From contig NZ_JSXI01000026.1 of NCBI RefSeq assembly GCF_000803065.1, forward strand, positions 1 through 64,000: 64,000 nucleotides of DNA, in the 5' to 3' direction. Under the pieces are notes generated by a model that saw only the letters and a program-made list of their open reading frames with translations, was not told the origin of the DNA and ran no database searches. The position numbers were made by a program, and so were the translations under genes. Shown piece after piece: positions 6,606-15,979 of the stretch; positions within the stretch are counted from its first letter, which is position 1; the number at the start of each line of letters is the position of its first letter. This stretch comes from Sphingomonas sp. ERG5. GTDB lineage: Bacteria > Pseudomonadota > Alphaproteobacteria > Sphingomonadales > Sphingomonadaceae.

Positions 6606-8813
6606 ATGAGCGATGCGCCTCCGGAACCGTCACGCGAAGCGACGACCGACGTCTTTTCCCGTTTCGCCGTCGGACCGTCGAGTGCGAGGCGCGTGACTGC
6701 GTCGGGCAGCGACGTCGAGAATCGTTCATTGGCAAAAGCCGCCCTGACGCACTTGCATGGCATCAGATACCGCCACGATCTGGACGACCGCATTTCGGGC
6801 CTTAACGACCTGCGGAGCCTGACCCTGGGCGATCCGAGAGTCACCATCGTCATTCTCGACGGCGATCCCGACCTGACGCTGTCCTCGCTTCGCAGCAGCC
6901 GGATCACCAAGCTATACCCCGATTGGCACGACCGCGCCGTGCCGATCACCGTCGAGCAACACGCGCTGTTCCGCGAGATCGCCGAGAGTGACCTGCCGAA
7001 TGAGCAGAAGGAAGAGCGATTCCTGGCCGCATTCTCGCCAAGTCTCCTGTTCCGGTTCATGGTGGACCGTCACGCAACCCACATCACCAGCGTCATCGCG
7101 GGACAGCTCAGCGCACCGGTGCTTGGGATTGCGCCCGATTGCCGGGTGATCATCGTGCCACTGAACGAAGCGGGCGATCCGGCCGAATTTCTATCACCGC
7201 TCAACTTGGGCCGTGCGCTCGATCTGGCGCATGGCTTGGGCGCCGACATCATCCACTGCTCAGCCTGTGTGCCGACCCAGACCGACGCACCCCATGAACT
7301 GCTGGCACGCGCGATCCAGAGATGCGTCGACGACAATATCCTGATCATCGCGCCCGCGGGCAACAATGCCGGCGAATGCCGCTGTATTCCCGCAGTGCTC
7401 CCCGGAACGCTCGCGGTCGGCGCATTGAAGGACGATGGCGCGCCATTCAAGTTCAGCAATTGGGGTGGGCACCATTCGAGCAACGGCATCATGGCGCCGG
7501 GCGAAAAGGTCATCGGCGCGCAGCCGGGCACCGAAACGCCGGTTCGCGAGATGGGTACCAGCGTAGCAGCGCCCATCGTCACCGGAATCTCCGCGTTGTT
7601 GATGAGCCGGCAATTGCAGACCGGTCGCCCGATCGATGCGGCGGCGATCCGCGCGGCACTGCTCGACACTGCGCGCGCCTGCGATCCCGACGTATCCGGC
7701 GAGCCCGAACGCTGTCTTCGCGGTGTGATCGACCTGCCCGCGACCTATAGCACCTTGTTCGCAACCGGCGGCGCCGGTCGCCCGACCGAGCAGGCCGCAG
7801 CGGCGCCTCGATCCGGCGTCGTTGCCAGCATCACCCCCGCGCTGCCTGAAGAGACGCCTAAGGCGGCTGCGGCGCCGTCCGCCGCGCCCGGGGCGCCCCT
7901 CGCCGCCCCGGCGCAAGCCGCGGTGCGTGCCGCAGGGGAGGGCTCGATTGAGCCCAGCACCGCGCATTCGGGCTTGGTCTATGCGCTTGGTAGCTTGTCC
8001 TACGATTTCGGATCCGAGATAGGGGTGCAGGAATTCGAGCAATATATGGATCGAGAGGCGAGGCTTGGCGGCCTGGATCCCGCGACTCCCCGTGTCGTGG
8101 GAGACTTGATCAAGTATCTTGAGGCGAACCCCACCGAACGCGATTGCCTCATCTGGACCTTGGTGATCGATGGTACGCCGGTTTACGGGCTCGTGCCCGA
8201 CGGTCCCTTCGACGACGCGATATACGATGTTTTCCTCCAACTCCTGGCTGGCCAGGCCGCGGCGCGAGAGACCACCGATTTCATCGAGCGGATCAGCATT
8301 CCGGGTCGTCGGACCGGCGAGACGATCAGACTCCATTCAAAAGCCAGAATACCCATCGTGGCCGTGAGCGACTTGCGCGGTATTTACGGCTGGAAAATCA
8401 ACGCGCTGGTTGGCGATGCGGTGAACAGGATATACGGCGCACGGAAGAGTCGGGCGAGCCGGTTGCTACAGGACGCGCTGACCGATTTCCTCAATCGAAT
8501 CTATTTCGATCTGCACAATCTTGGCCAGAAGTCACGCGATCGCGCAATGAATTTTGCGGCGACGAACCTATTTCAGGCGGCATCGGTCTTCGCTGAGGCC
8601 ATCGACGAAGGCCGTGAGTTCGACACTATGGTCGTCAAACAGAGTCCGTTGTGTCGAATGCATAGTGATTGTTGGGACGTGTCCTTGACGTTTTTTGATT
8701 CCGGCGATGAGAAACGCGCGGCGAAGATTTTTGAGTTCACGATTGATGTATCCGATATCGTGCCTCTCACAGTCGGCAATGTGAAATCCTGGTTCAGAAA
8801 GCGCGGTCGTTAG
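6606..8813 (+). CDS. patG-like: PatG/TruG-like macrocyclase (subtilisin fold, no oxidase domain)
   Basis: Start 6606 is chosen because GGAAGGGAAG lies just upstream; it gives 735 residues. The subtilisin domain has Asp85 (VILDGDPD), His156 (DRHATHI) and Ser319 (GTSVAAP), with Asn253 in PAGNN. Asp and His are 71 residues apart because of an inserted segment (about 108-155, containing NEQKEERF) at the place where PatG carries the capping helices that favour cyclisation over hydrolysis. An Ala/Pro-rich linker (about 395-450) leads to the PatA/PatG-type C-terminal domain (from about 458, GLVYALGSLSYDFGSE) shared with the A-like protease. No FMN oxidase domain is present. It should remove the AYSG tail and close the ring. 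Confidence 0.92.
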   Translation: MSDAPPEPSREATTDVFSRFAVGPSSARRVTASGSDVENRSLAKAALTHLHGIRYRHDLDDRISGLNDLRSLTLGDPRVTIVILDGDPDLTLSSLRSSRITKLYPDWHDRAVPITVEQHALFREIAESDLPNEQKEERFLAAFSPSLLFRFMVDRHATHITSVIAGQLSAPVLGIAPDCRVIIVPLNEAGDPAEFLSPLNLGRALDLAHGLGADIIHCSACVPTQTDAPHELLARAIQRCVDDNILIIAPAGNNAGECRCIPAVLPGTLAVGALKDDGAPFKFSNWGGHHSSNGIMAPGEKVIGAQPGTETPVREMGTSVAAPIVTGISALLMSRQLQTGRPIDAAAIRAALLDTARACDPDVSGEPERCLRGVIDLPATYSTLFATGGAGRPTEQAAAAPRSGVVASITPALPEETPKAAAAPSAAPGAPLAAPAQAAVRAAGEGSIEPSTAHSGLVYALGSLSYDFGSEIGVQEFEQYMDREARLGGLDPATPRVVGDLIKYLEANPTERDCLIWTLVIDGTPVYGLVPDGPFDDAIYDVFLQLLAGQAAARETTDFIERISIPGRRTGETIRLHSKARIPIVAVSDLRGIYGWKINALVGDAVNRIYGARKSRASRLLQDALTDFLNRIYFDLHNLGQKSRDRAMNFAATNLFQAASVFAEAIDEGREFDTMVVKQSPLCRMHSDCWDVSLTFFDSGDEKRAAKIFEFTIDVSDIVPLTVGNVKSWFRKRGR

Positions 8814-9178
8814 CTGATTGACTGCTCCTGAGGGACGCTCACACCCTATCTGTGAAAATCCTCTCCCCCTTGACGGGCAAGCGCTCGCTGAGAGTTGGCG
8901 CAACCGAGAAATCGAACTCCAACACGCGCACGCGCTCGGCGCAGGCCATCTGGGGTCAACTGCCAAAATGAGTAGAAGCCGCAGTCGGGGTGCGGATGTC
9001 TGAATTTTCACCCGCAGAGGTGACGGGGTTTGCAGATGGAGCGTTCGATTTCGGATGGGAAGCGGATATGCGAATGCGGCGACGCTTAAGCTCGCTGCCG
9101 CCACACAGCAGAGGACGTACGCTGGACAGGTGACCGCTCCATAGTATGCTGCCGACCAAATCAGGGAAAGGCATCGGT
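8814..9178. other. Spacer downstream of the cluster
   Basis: About 365 bases with no convincing gene. Short frames exist but have no ribosome site and no recognisable residues. I see no clear hairpin terminator for the cluster and no transporter gene, which many RiPP clusters would place here. Confidence 0.5.
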
Positions 9179-9517
9179 ATGCTGAGGCGGATTCTAGCGG
9201 TCCTCTTCGCCCTGCTCCTTGCCGTGCCTGCGCAGGCACAACGTTCAGACGCTGGTTTCACCGCAAGGCTCCACCGCATCGCCGTTCAACTCGGCGTGCC
9301 TGGTTTCAGCGTCGCCGTCGTGCAGGATGGCAAGATCGTCTACCGCCACCAGGAAGGCGTAACCGACCGGACCAGCGGTGCCGCGGTCGCTCCCGATTCG
9401 CTGTTCGCCATCGCTTCGGTTACCAAGTCGATGACCGGAATCATCCTCGCACAGCTCGAGAGAGAGGAGTTCGACAGGAAACTCGCGCTCATCGCAAGGA
9501 CGAATGAGACGCGCTGA
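9179..9517 (+). pseudogene. Truncated class C beta-lactamase-like serine hydrolase
   Basis: The reading frame starts with ATG 9179 and encodes a secretion signal (MLRRILAVLFALLLAVPAQA) followed by the beginning of a class C serine hydrolase fold: LGVPGFSVAVVQDGKIVY and the SxxK motif in IASVTKSMTGI. It stops after about 112 residues, whereas the family needs about 350 or more, so the tyrosine and KTG motifs are missing. The last residues (after LAQLERE) no longer look like the family, and nothing downstream restores it. I read it as a 3'-deleted gene. Confidence 0.75.
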
Positions 9518-9662
9518 ACCGAGGAATACCGCTCCGTTCGGACCATGAACCTGCGGTCGCTTTCGGGATAGCTGCTGTTCACCTGTGTCGGGTGCTTTCA
9601 GCAGCATTGGGCGCGCTCACGTCGGAAGCGGACATGGCCGGTCGATCGCCTCCCCTTCTGCG

Positions 9663-10580
9663 CTATCCTTCCTGGCGATGAGCATTGCCAAGGCAATGCA
9701 GCCGTTCCACCAGCCGCATGACGTGCGTACGCGCCTCCCCTGGCCGCCGAACGATCCAGAAGCCGCGCTCGCGTGGCGCGGCCGGGCCGGGCAGCGTTAC
9801 AAGTCCGGCCTCGGTAATCGCTGCCTGCGCGAAGGGCAGCCTGGCAAGCGCGATCCCGAGGCCGGCGCGCGCCCCTGCCACCAGCAGGTCATAGTCCTCG
9901 AAATGCCGGTCGCGTTGGTCACGTCGATAATCGAGGCCCGCCACTGCCATCCAGTCACGCCAGTCGCGGGTGTCCGTGTCGTGCAGCAGCGGATGGTCGG
10001 CGATTCTCGCAGGGCTGTCTCCCACTGCCCGGGCGATCGCGGGGGTGGCAACGGGAACGATCACCTCATCGAGCAACCTCTCCGCTGCCACGCCTGTCCA
10101 GCCGCCAGTTCCGACACGGATGGCGAGGTCAGCTTCGCGCAGGTCCAGCCGGGTCATGCGGTGCTCCGTTACGAACTGGACGGTCAAGTCGATCGGAGAA
10201 CCCTGCAGCGCGACGAGTCGCGGCATCAGCCACAGGCGGGCAAATGACGGCAGGACGCTGACCCGCACGGTCGCGACTTCCCGTGGCATGCGCCCGCTCG
10301 ATGCAAAGTCGGCCAGCGCACCCAGCGATCGTTCCGTCCGCCTCACCAGTGCCGCACCGAGCGGCGTCAGTCGTACGCCGCGTCCATGCCGTTCGAACGC
10401 CGGCGCGCCGAGCCAGCGCTCCACGGCGTGAATGCGGCGGCTGACCGCTCCATGGGTCAATCCCAGTTCTTCGGCCGCCGCGGACAGCGATCCGCAGCGC
10501 GCAGCGCCGAGCAAGGCGACGAACGCCTCGGTCGCCGGCAGCGCCGCCAAGCTGTGAGTAAATTGCACATCAGCAGGCAT
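9663..10580 (-). CDS. LysR-family regulator, GcvA-like
   Basis: This 305-residue protein has an N-terminal winged helix-turn-helix (LPATEAFVALLGAARCGSLS, then ELGLTHGAVSRRIHAVE) and a LysR substrate-binding domain (about 95-300, with VRVSVLPSFARLWLMPRL and DLAIRVGTGGW). This arrangement is typical of GcvA-type LysR proteins. It is divergent from the cupin and hydrolase genes at 10646-11933, with about 65 bases between start codons, so it probably controls those genes and itself from the shared spacer. The inducer is unknown. Confidence 0.88.
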   Translation of the reverse strand: MPADVQFTHSLAALPATEAFVALLGAARCGSLSAAAEELGLTHGAVSRRIHAVERWLGAPAFERHGRGVRLTPLGAALVRRTERSLGALADFASSGRMPREVATVRVSVLPSFARLWLMPRLVALQGSPIDLTVQFVTEHRMTRLDLREADLAIRVGTGGWTGVAAERLLDEVIVPVATPAIARAVGDSPARIADHPLLHDTDTRDWRDWMAVAGLDYRRDQRDRHFEDYDLLVAGARAGLGIALARLPFAQAAITEAGLVTLPGPAAPRERGFWIVRRPGEARTHVMRLVERLHCLGNAHRQEG

Positions 10581-10645
10581 ATTGATAACGTATCACGGGT
10601 GCATTCCACAGCCTAGCAGCGGATCGCTTCTTGTGGAGGGTTGGT

Positions 10646-10975
10646 ATGACTGCAAATTTCCTGCCGGTCGAAATTGACCGGGTGACCCCGGTCATCATCG
10701 GCCCAGGTTGCCTGCGACGCGACCTGCCCTCGCGCGTCGGCGTCCGCATCTGGGTCGTCGACATGGCGCCCGGCGCTCATTGGCCATATGTCGATCATCA
10801 CGACGTGCAGGGCGAGGACATCCTGGTGGTGAGCGGCGAGCTGATCGAGGACGAACAGCGCTTCGGGCCCGGCACTTTCCTCCACTTCGGCCCCGACAGC
10901 AGCCATCGGCCACAGACGAAAACCGGGGTCAGGTTATTCGGGTTCAATCTGCACCTCCCGTCGGGTCGGGGTTGA
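10646..10975 (+). CDS. Cupin-domain protein
   Basis: This is a 109-residue single-domain cupin. The ATG at 10646 has GGAGGG 5 bases upstream, better than the in-frame TTG at 10631. Motifs include WVVDMAPGAHWPYVDHH, EDILVVSGELIEDEQRF and GTFLHFGPDSSHRPQT, the pattern of ChrR/anti-sigma-type cupins that bind a metal through histidines and one acidic residue. It may be an enzyme or a sensor. Its TGA overlaps the ATG of the hydrolase gene (TGATG), so the two are translationally coupled. Confidence 0.8.
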   Translation: MTANFLPVEIDRVTPVIIGPGCLRRDLPSRVGVRIWVVDMAPGAHWPYVDHHDVQGEDILVVSGELIEDEQRFGPGTFLHFGPDSSHRPQTKTGVRLFGFNLHLPSGRG

Positions 10976-11933
10976 TGGGGATGATCTTCGAGCGCCCGCT
11001 CAGGATGCTCGCGCTGTTGGTGTCGGCGGCGGCGATGATTTTCGCGGCGGCACCTGCCCATGCGGAACACCTGCGCTACAGTTGGCAGTCCGTCGAGGGG
11101 GTTCATCTCTTCTTTCGTGAGGGCGGGCCGGCCAACGGGTCAACGATCGTTTTCCTCCATGGCAATCCTGCGTCGTCGATCATGTACGAGGAGGTGATGC
11201 GGCGGCTCGCCGACAAGGGAATGCATGTGATCGCGATGGATTATCCGTCGTTCGGCTATTCCGATGCCCCGGACCGCGCACGATACCGCTACGACTTCGA
11301 CCATCTCGCGGCGACGGTCGCCGGCTTCCTCAAGGCGCGCGGGATCAACCGCTATGCCCTGTACATGCAGGACTATGGCGTGCCGTCGGTTTCCGGCTGA
11401 TCGAGGCACACCCGGATACGGTGACGGCGATCATGGTCCAGAACGGGGTGATCCACCTCGACGGTTTCCCGACCGCGCAAGACCCGGAGGGCGAATTGCG
11501 TCGCCACTGGAGGCAGCGTAACCCCGTCATCGACGGGCGACGTACCGCCTATGCCAGGGGATTGGGATTTCCGTCTGCCGAGAACTGGACTGAGGATTCG
11601 GCGCTCAGTCCCGATGCCGAGTTGCTGATGACAGCGTCCGAACAACGTCCTGGCGTGATCGAAGCGCGCAACGACCTGTGGTTCGACTATGGATCCAACG
11701 TGGTGCGCTATCCCCGGTGGCAGGCATTGCTGCGCTCGCTGACGTTACCGGTGCTGGTGATCTGGGGCAGCCGGGACGATTTCTTCACGACGCCCGGCGC
11801 CCTGGCCTATCTCCGCGACGCGCCGCACGCAGAGGTGCACATACTCGACACTGTCCATTTCGCGACACTGGAGGACCCGGACCCCGTCGCTGCCCTGGTC
11901 TCCGCGTTCATGACGGAACACAAGCTGCAGTGA
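10975..11933 (+). pseudogene. Haloalkane-dehalogenase/epoxide-hydrolase-like alpha/beta hydrolase broken by a frameshift
   Basis: The first part (10975-11400) has a signal peptide (LALLVSAAAMIFAAAPAHA), the oxyanion region VFLHGNPASS and the nucleophile motif MQDYGVP, in which Asp would be nucleophile. The frame then hits TGA at 11398. The remainder continues in another frame to 11933 with LIEAHPDTVTAIMVQNG, the acid motif VIWGSRDDF and the histidine in DTVHFATLE. Restoring one base near 11384-11386 (GTGCCG then GTCGGT) gives one continuous protein of about 319 residues. It is either a recent pseudogene or a sequencing error. It is coupled to the upstream cupin. Confidence 0.8.
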
Positions 11934-12112
11934 GCGCTCGAGCCGGGATCGATGTGATTTCGGTGACAATGGCTCGCGGTGATTGTTGCGTGGTTCGGGG
12001 CGGAGAAAAGCTGGCGCTGCCGTTTACCCGTGCCGGATGCCTTTGAGCGGCAATCAGAGACCGACCGGGTATCGAGCTATCGCGCCGGCCCGGTGGCGCG
12101 CCGCCATCCACG

Positions 12113-12970
12113 TCAAGTGATGACGCCGCGACGCCTGATCGGGTGCTGCCGTTCCAGTGCGATGCGTTTGGCAATCTCGCGATTCAGTTCGGTCGGGTGC
12201 TCGGCAAAGGCGCGTGGGGTCATGCCCGTGAAATATTTGATTTCGCGGATCACATGCGACTGGTCGTAGAAACCATTGGCCAGCAGATCATCGAGCTCGG
12301 GGTCGCCATGCGTCATCGCCACTGCCGCGCGCAGCGCGCGGTATTTGCGCGCCAGTTCCTTGGGCGGGGAACCGAAATAGCGTTTGCAGTTACGCTGGAC
12401 CTGCCGCAGTGAAAGGCCGGTCAGTTCGATCAGGTCGTTGATATCGGGCGCGGTGGCATCGGCGAGCCATTCGTTCACCTGGCCCACGAACGCCTGATAT
12501 ACCGGTTGCTGCCGTGCCATGAGCGTGACCAGCATTTTGCCGATAATCCTGACCCGCGCATCGAAATCCTGCGTGGCACGCAGTTTCTCATGAACCTTGA
12601 CAACGATGTCGCCGAAGAGATCCTTCGCATCGAACAACCGGTTCGCCGCAGCCGAGGCATCCATCGGCAGCAGCGCCGCCCAGCCAAGCGGCATCAGCCC
12701 AACGCCGATCGCCTCGGCCTCACCGTCGCAACTCAGGGTTGAAGATCCGGTGGTGGGGCCCAGAATATAGATGTCCGGCATCGCTTGTTCGGTACCGTCG
12801 ACAAAGCGATAGCGGGCATTGCGGCCGCGCAGAATGAAGCGGAACTGCGCATAGTCGGCGCGGTCGACCGCTTCGAAGCGATCGTCGCTTTGCTGGAAAT
12901 GGTAGAAAAACGAGAAATGATCGGCCAGCCTGGCATGCGGCTGGCGGAAATCCATCTTCAGATTCGACAT
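12113..12970 (-). CDS. AraC-family transcriptional regulator
   Basis: This is a 285-residue protein from ATG 12970, with an in-frame TTG at 12979 as an alternative. The first 190 residues form a ligand or dimerisation domain that I cannot assign. The C-terminal part carries the two AraC helix-turn-helix units: DLIELTGLSLRQVQRNCKRY and LLANGFYDQSHVIREIKYFT, followed by GMTPRAFAEHP, the usual end of the domain. Neighbours on both sides are transcribed away or toward it without obvious coupling, so the target genes are unclear. Confidence 0.88.
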   Translation of the reverse strand: MSNLKMDFRQPHARLADHFSFFYHFQQSDDRFEAVDRADYAQFRFILRGRNARYRFVDGTEQAMPDIYILGPTTGSSTLSCDGEAEAIGVGLMPLGWAALLPMDASAAANRLFDAKDLFGDIVVKVHEKLRATQDFDARVRIIGKMLVTLMARQQPVYQAFVGQVNEWLADATAPDINDLIELTGLSLRQVQRNCKRYFGSPPKELARKYRALRAAVAMTHGDPELDDLLANGFYDQSHVIREIKYFTGMTPRAFAEHPTELNREIAKRIALERQHPIRRRGVIT

Positions 12971-13169
12971 GCGCGACAACCCAGTCGATGATGTTTCTCA
13001 ACCTACATCGCTAGGGGAAATTGTCGTTTTTCACAAACATAACAAATGAAACCGACCTGACCCTTCGACACGGCCCTGACGCTGTCATGCACGCCATCGC
13101 CGCGACGGATACGGGATATTTGACGAACGGCCGACATTGGCCGCCCTGCCGCCAATCCCCGACAAGGCG

Positions 13170-15224
13170 TCAAACCGACAATTTGGCGTCGCCCTCAAGC
13201 ATCCGCCGCGTCAGCCTCGGCGGCGTGCCAGGCTGCCACAGGCGTGCCTGGTGCGATACGCGGTAGCGAAGCGGGCCGCCATCGGGTGTGATCGCGCGCG
13301 CGACAGGGCGAACAATGCAGACGAATTCGCTGTCGATCCAATCGGGCCCGGCGCTGACCACGGCATAACCGTGCCCGGCCATGTCGACGAATTCCAGATG
13401 GGGCGCGACGTCGGGATTGGTCAGCGCCCGGGCCTTCGCGATGTCGCCGCTCGCCGCATATTCGAGCGCCGCGCGCACCCCGCGCTTCAGCATCAGGTTG
13501 ATCGTCGCCTCGGGCTGAGCCCCCGGTGCCTTGCGCACGAACAGCGGGAGCAGGGGAAAATCCTTCCAATACTCGGTCGCTTCGGCCAGCCCGGGCGCGG
13601 AGATCGAACCGGTGATGAAGCTGATCCCGACCGGGGCGAACCCGGCGGGCGGCAATGCCGGCGCGGCATAGCCGGCCCAGAAGCTGTGGCGGTCGCCCGA
13701 GACGGTGACGAAGCCCGACACCTTCTGGTCGCGAACGGTGTCGTAGATTTCCGCGCGCTCGGCGAACGCGCCGCTGAAATCGCCACCGCCGAAGGTGCCA
13801 TAGCCTTTGCCCGGCCATGCCGTCTTCACCAGGCCGGCGGGCAGGTTCTGCGGATCGGTTCGCATGTCGAGCGTGCCGTTGGTCGCGCCCCAGATTTTCC
13901 AGGTCGCGGTCGACCGGGTCAACCTGTCCTTGAGCCACGCTTTCTGCTCGCGGCCGAGCACGGTGTAAGCGGGCTCGTCCTTGCGATAATTGGGGATGGT
14001 CTTGTCGCCGATCGCGATGGTCGCGGGCGGCTTGCCGCCGGCATAGTCCTTTCCGCCATCGACGATCTCCAGCGCTTCCTGCGGCGTCACTGGGAAATCG
14101 TCCAGATTGAGCGGCGCCGCCTCGGGCCGATCGGTCGGGTCCGCCATCTTGTAGCTGTGGAAGTCAGTCAGGATCAGCTCGACGTGTCGACCGTAGCGCA
14201 GCGCGCGATAGGCGGTCATGCTGCCGACCGCGGTGCGATTATTGGGTTCGGTGCCGAAACCATGATCATCGAATGTCTCGATCGCCGCGGTCGTCACGGC
14301 GGGCGGGCGAAACTGATCGAGCCCGGCACCCGATGCCTTGCGGACGCGCGACGGGATATATTCCCACCACGCCTGGTTGGCGGCGACGCGCAGCGGCTGC
14401 GCGGGCTCTACCTTACCGTCATATTTGATAAAGCTCTGCCAGCCCTGCCAGGAGAATTCGTGATTGTCGCCGATGCACACGAACGGGAAATGCGCCCGCG
14501 CATCCTGGATGTCGGGGTCGTCGATATGCGCGCGGTAGATGTGGCGATAGCCGGCCAGGTTGGTCGGTACGTGGAAATTGCTGACCTTGCGTGAATCGGG
14601 TACCCGGCCAAGGTCGTAGACGGTGCGCGAATAACGGTGCGGCACCTCGTCGGGATATTCGACCACTTCGTAAATGAAATCGCCGAGATGAAGCACAAAG
14701 CCGAGCTTGCGGTCGTCGGGCGCGCGCTCGTCCTCCCAGATCATCCGGCGAAACGCGTTCTGGGCGCCTTCGTTGACGCTCTGGCACGACACGAAAGCGA
14801 AGCGGACCGGGCGCCGGTCGGTGACGCGCGGGGCGGTGATTGTGCGTCCGATCCGGCTGCCCGCGCCCTTGTCGTCGGTAAAACGGTACCAGTAGATCGT
14901 CGCCGGCAAGAGGCCGCCCACGAGCGCGCGGCAGGTCCAGTCGGCCGCCGCCAGCACCGGCACGCGCGCCGTGGCGACGACGCGGCGGAAGCTCGCGTCC
15001 AGCGCCACTTCGACGGTCAGCGCATGCCGCTCGCCCTGGTCGAACGGCCGCCTTGTCCACAGCATGATGCTATGCTCATCCGGATCGCCCGAAGCGACGC
15101 CCTGGGGATATAGCGCGCGATCCTCGCGCCATGCGACGCGCGACGGTACGGCGGCCGATCTCGGCGCCCAGATGCCAATGACTCCGAGTAGCGCAGCGCT
15201 TGCCAGAAACTGTCGTCGATCCAT
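13170..15224 (-). CDS. phoD: PhoD-like alkaline phosphatase, Tat-exported
   Basis: This 684-residue protein starts MDRRQFLASAALLGVIG, a twin-arginine type signal, then has the PhoD N-terminal domain (YPQGVASGDPDEHSIMLWTR). The metallophosphatase core shows RFAFVSCQSVN, HLGDFIYEV, IGDNHEFSWQG and VTVSGDRHSFWAGYA, which carry the Fe/Ca ligands of PhoD. It hydrolyses phosphate mono- or diesters outside the cytoplasmic membrane to scavenge phosphate. It lies far from the pst locus at 44-51 kb, and I saw no Pho box in its upstream spacer. Confidence 0.92.
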   Translation of the reverse strand: MDRRQFLASAALLGVIGIWAPRSAAVPSRVAWREDRALYPQGVASGDPDEHSIMLWTRRPFDQGERHALTVEVALDASFRRVVATARVPVLAAADWTCRALVGGLLPATIYWYRFTDDKGAGSRIGRTITAPRVTDRRPVRFAFVSCQSVNEGAQNAFRRMIWEDERAPDDRKLGFVLHLGDFIYEVVEYPDEVPHRYSRTVYDLGRVPDSRKVSNFHVPTNLAGYRHIYRAHIDDPDIQDARAHFPFVCIGDNHEFSWQGWQSFIKYDGKVEPAQPLRVAANQAWWEYIPSRVRKASGAGLDQFRPPAVTTAAIETFDDHGFGTEPNNRTAVGSMTAYRALRYGRHVELILTDFHSYKMADPTDRPEAAPLNLDDFPVTPQEALEIVDGGKDYAGGKPPATIAIGDKTIPNYRKDEPAYTVLGREQKAWLKDRLTRSTATWKIWGATNGTLDMRTDPQNLPAGLVKTAWPGKGYGTFGGGDFSGAFAERAEIYDTVRDQKVSGFVTVSGDRHSFWAGYAAPALPPAGFAPVGISFITGSISAPGLAEATEYWKDFPLLPLFVRKAPGAQPEATINLMLKRGVRAALEYAASGDIAKARALTNPDVAPHLEFVDMAGHGYAVVSAGPDWIDSEFVCIVRPVARAITPDGGPLRYRVSHQARLWQPGTPPRLTRRMLEGDAKLSV

Positions 15225-15555
15225 CTCGCGCTCCCAGTTCGTGTCAGGCGATCGTTTCGCGGCCGCGACCTCTGGTCAAGCCGCCCTGCTGCCGCCGTCG
15301 CTGGAAATCATGGCAACGACCCCCTCGCCGAAAAAACCGCACCGCTCGTCCAGCGAACAGCCGCCCTCATTTCCCGGGATCGGTGTGCGCAACGTCCATG
15401 GCGGTCTTCGAAACGACCGCTTTCGACAGCTTCCAGTGCAAGGTCGAATGACCGGATCGGGACGTGTAGCTGACGCACGTGCCTCTGGATCGTGGATTGA
15501 CGCGCGCTGTGCCGGAGCGGTCAAGCAGTGGTGAGTGACAATAGACCTTTCACTC
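15225..15555. other. Spacer between phoD and repeat copy B
   Basis: About 330 bases without a supported gene. Short open frames have no ribosome sites. It contains no obvious repeat or terminator; the long direct repeat begins at its right end. Confidence 0.45.
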
Positions 15556-15979
15556 ATAGAAGCGCGACAGATCGCACTTGCAGCGCGGGGGTTTGGCGTT
15601 CTCCGCCCCGAGCGGCCAATCAGTGTTAAGGCATCCGCCGCCAAATAGCCCGGGCGGCCGTCGTTTCAGTGCGTTGGCGGATTGCGCCGATAGAACTCGG
15701 GCAGGATGAACGCACGTAGGAGCAAAATTCACTCCTTTCGGGGACTTTTCATCCGATGCCTATGTCCGAAAGCCCGGATCGAGCCGGTCGAGCCGACGCA
15801 GCAGCGCGGGCCAGGCGAGTGCCTCGGCCTTCGCGACTCCGGCGGGCGGGGTCTGTTGCCTGACCTTGTCGGCAACGCCATCCGGCGGCGCGAGGAGCCG
15901 ATCGAGACCGGCAGCGAGCATCATCACCTGCGCCTGGCACGCGCGTTCGAGAAAATAGAGCCGCAGGAAGCACTCGCCC
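15556..15979. repeat. Long direct repeat, copy B (partner at 241-806)
   Basis: This matches copy A in the same orientation but lacks about 135 internal bases. It spans the 3' spacer and the last roughly 70 codons of the intact class II aldolase gene. Since the aldolase is complete here, this is presumably the original location and copy A the duplicate. Confidence 0.85.

Noticed and set aside
8814..9178. Prenyltransferase (patF) or transporter gene after the macrocyclase
   Set aside because: No frame of adequate length or recognisable motif is present in the spacer or next to the cluster.
10975..11933. Two separate hydrolase genes
   Set aside because: The two frames carry complementary halves of one catalytic fold and rejoin with a single base, so they are one broken gene.
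13137..14594. A 485-codon + strand frame opposite phoD
   Set aside because: Antisense shadow of the PhoD gene with shadow-type composition and no ribosome site.
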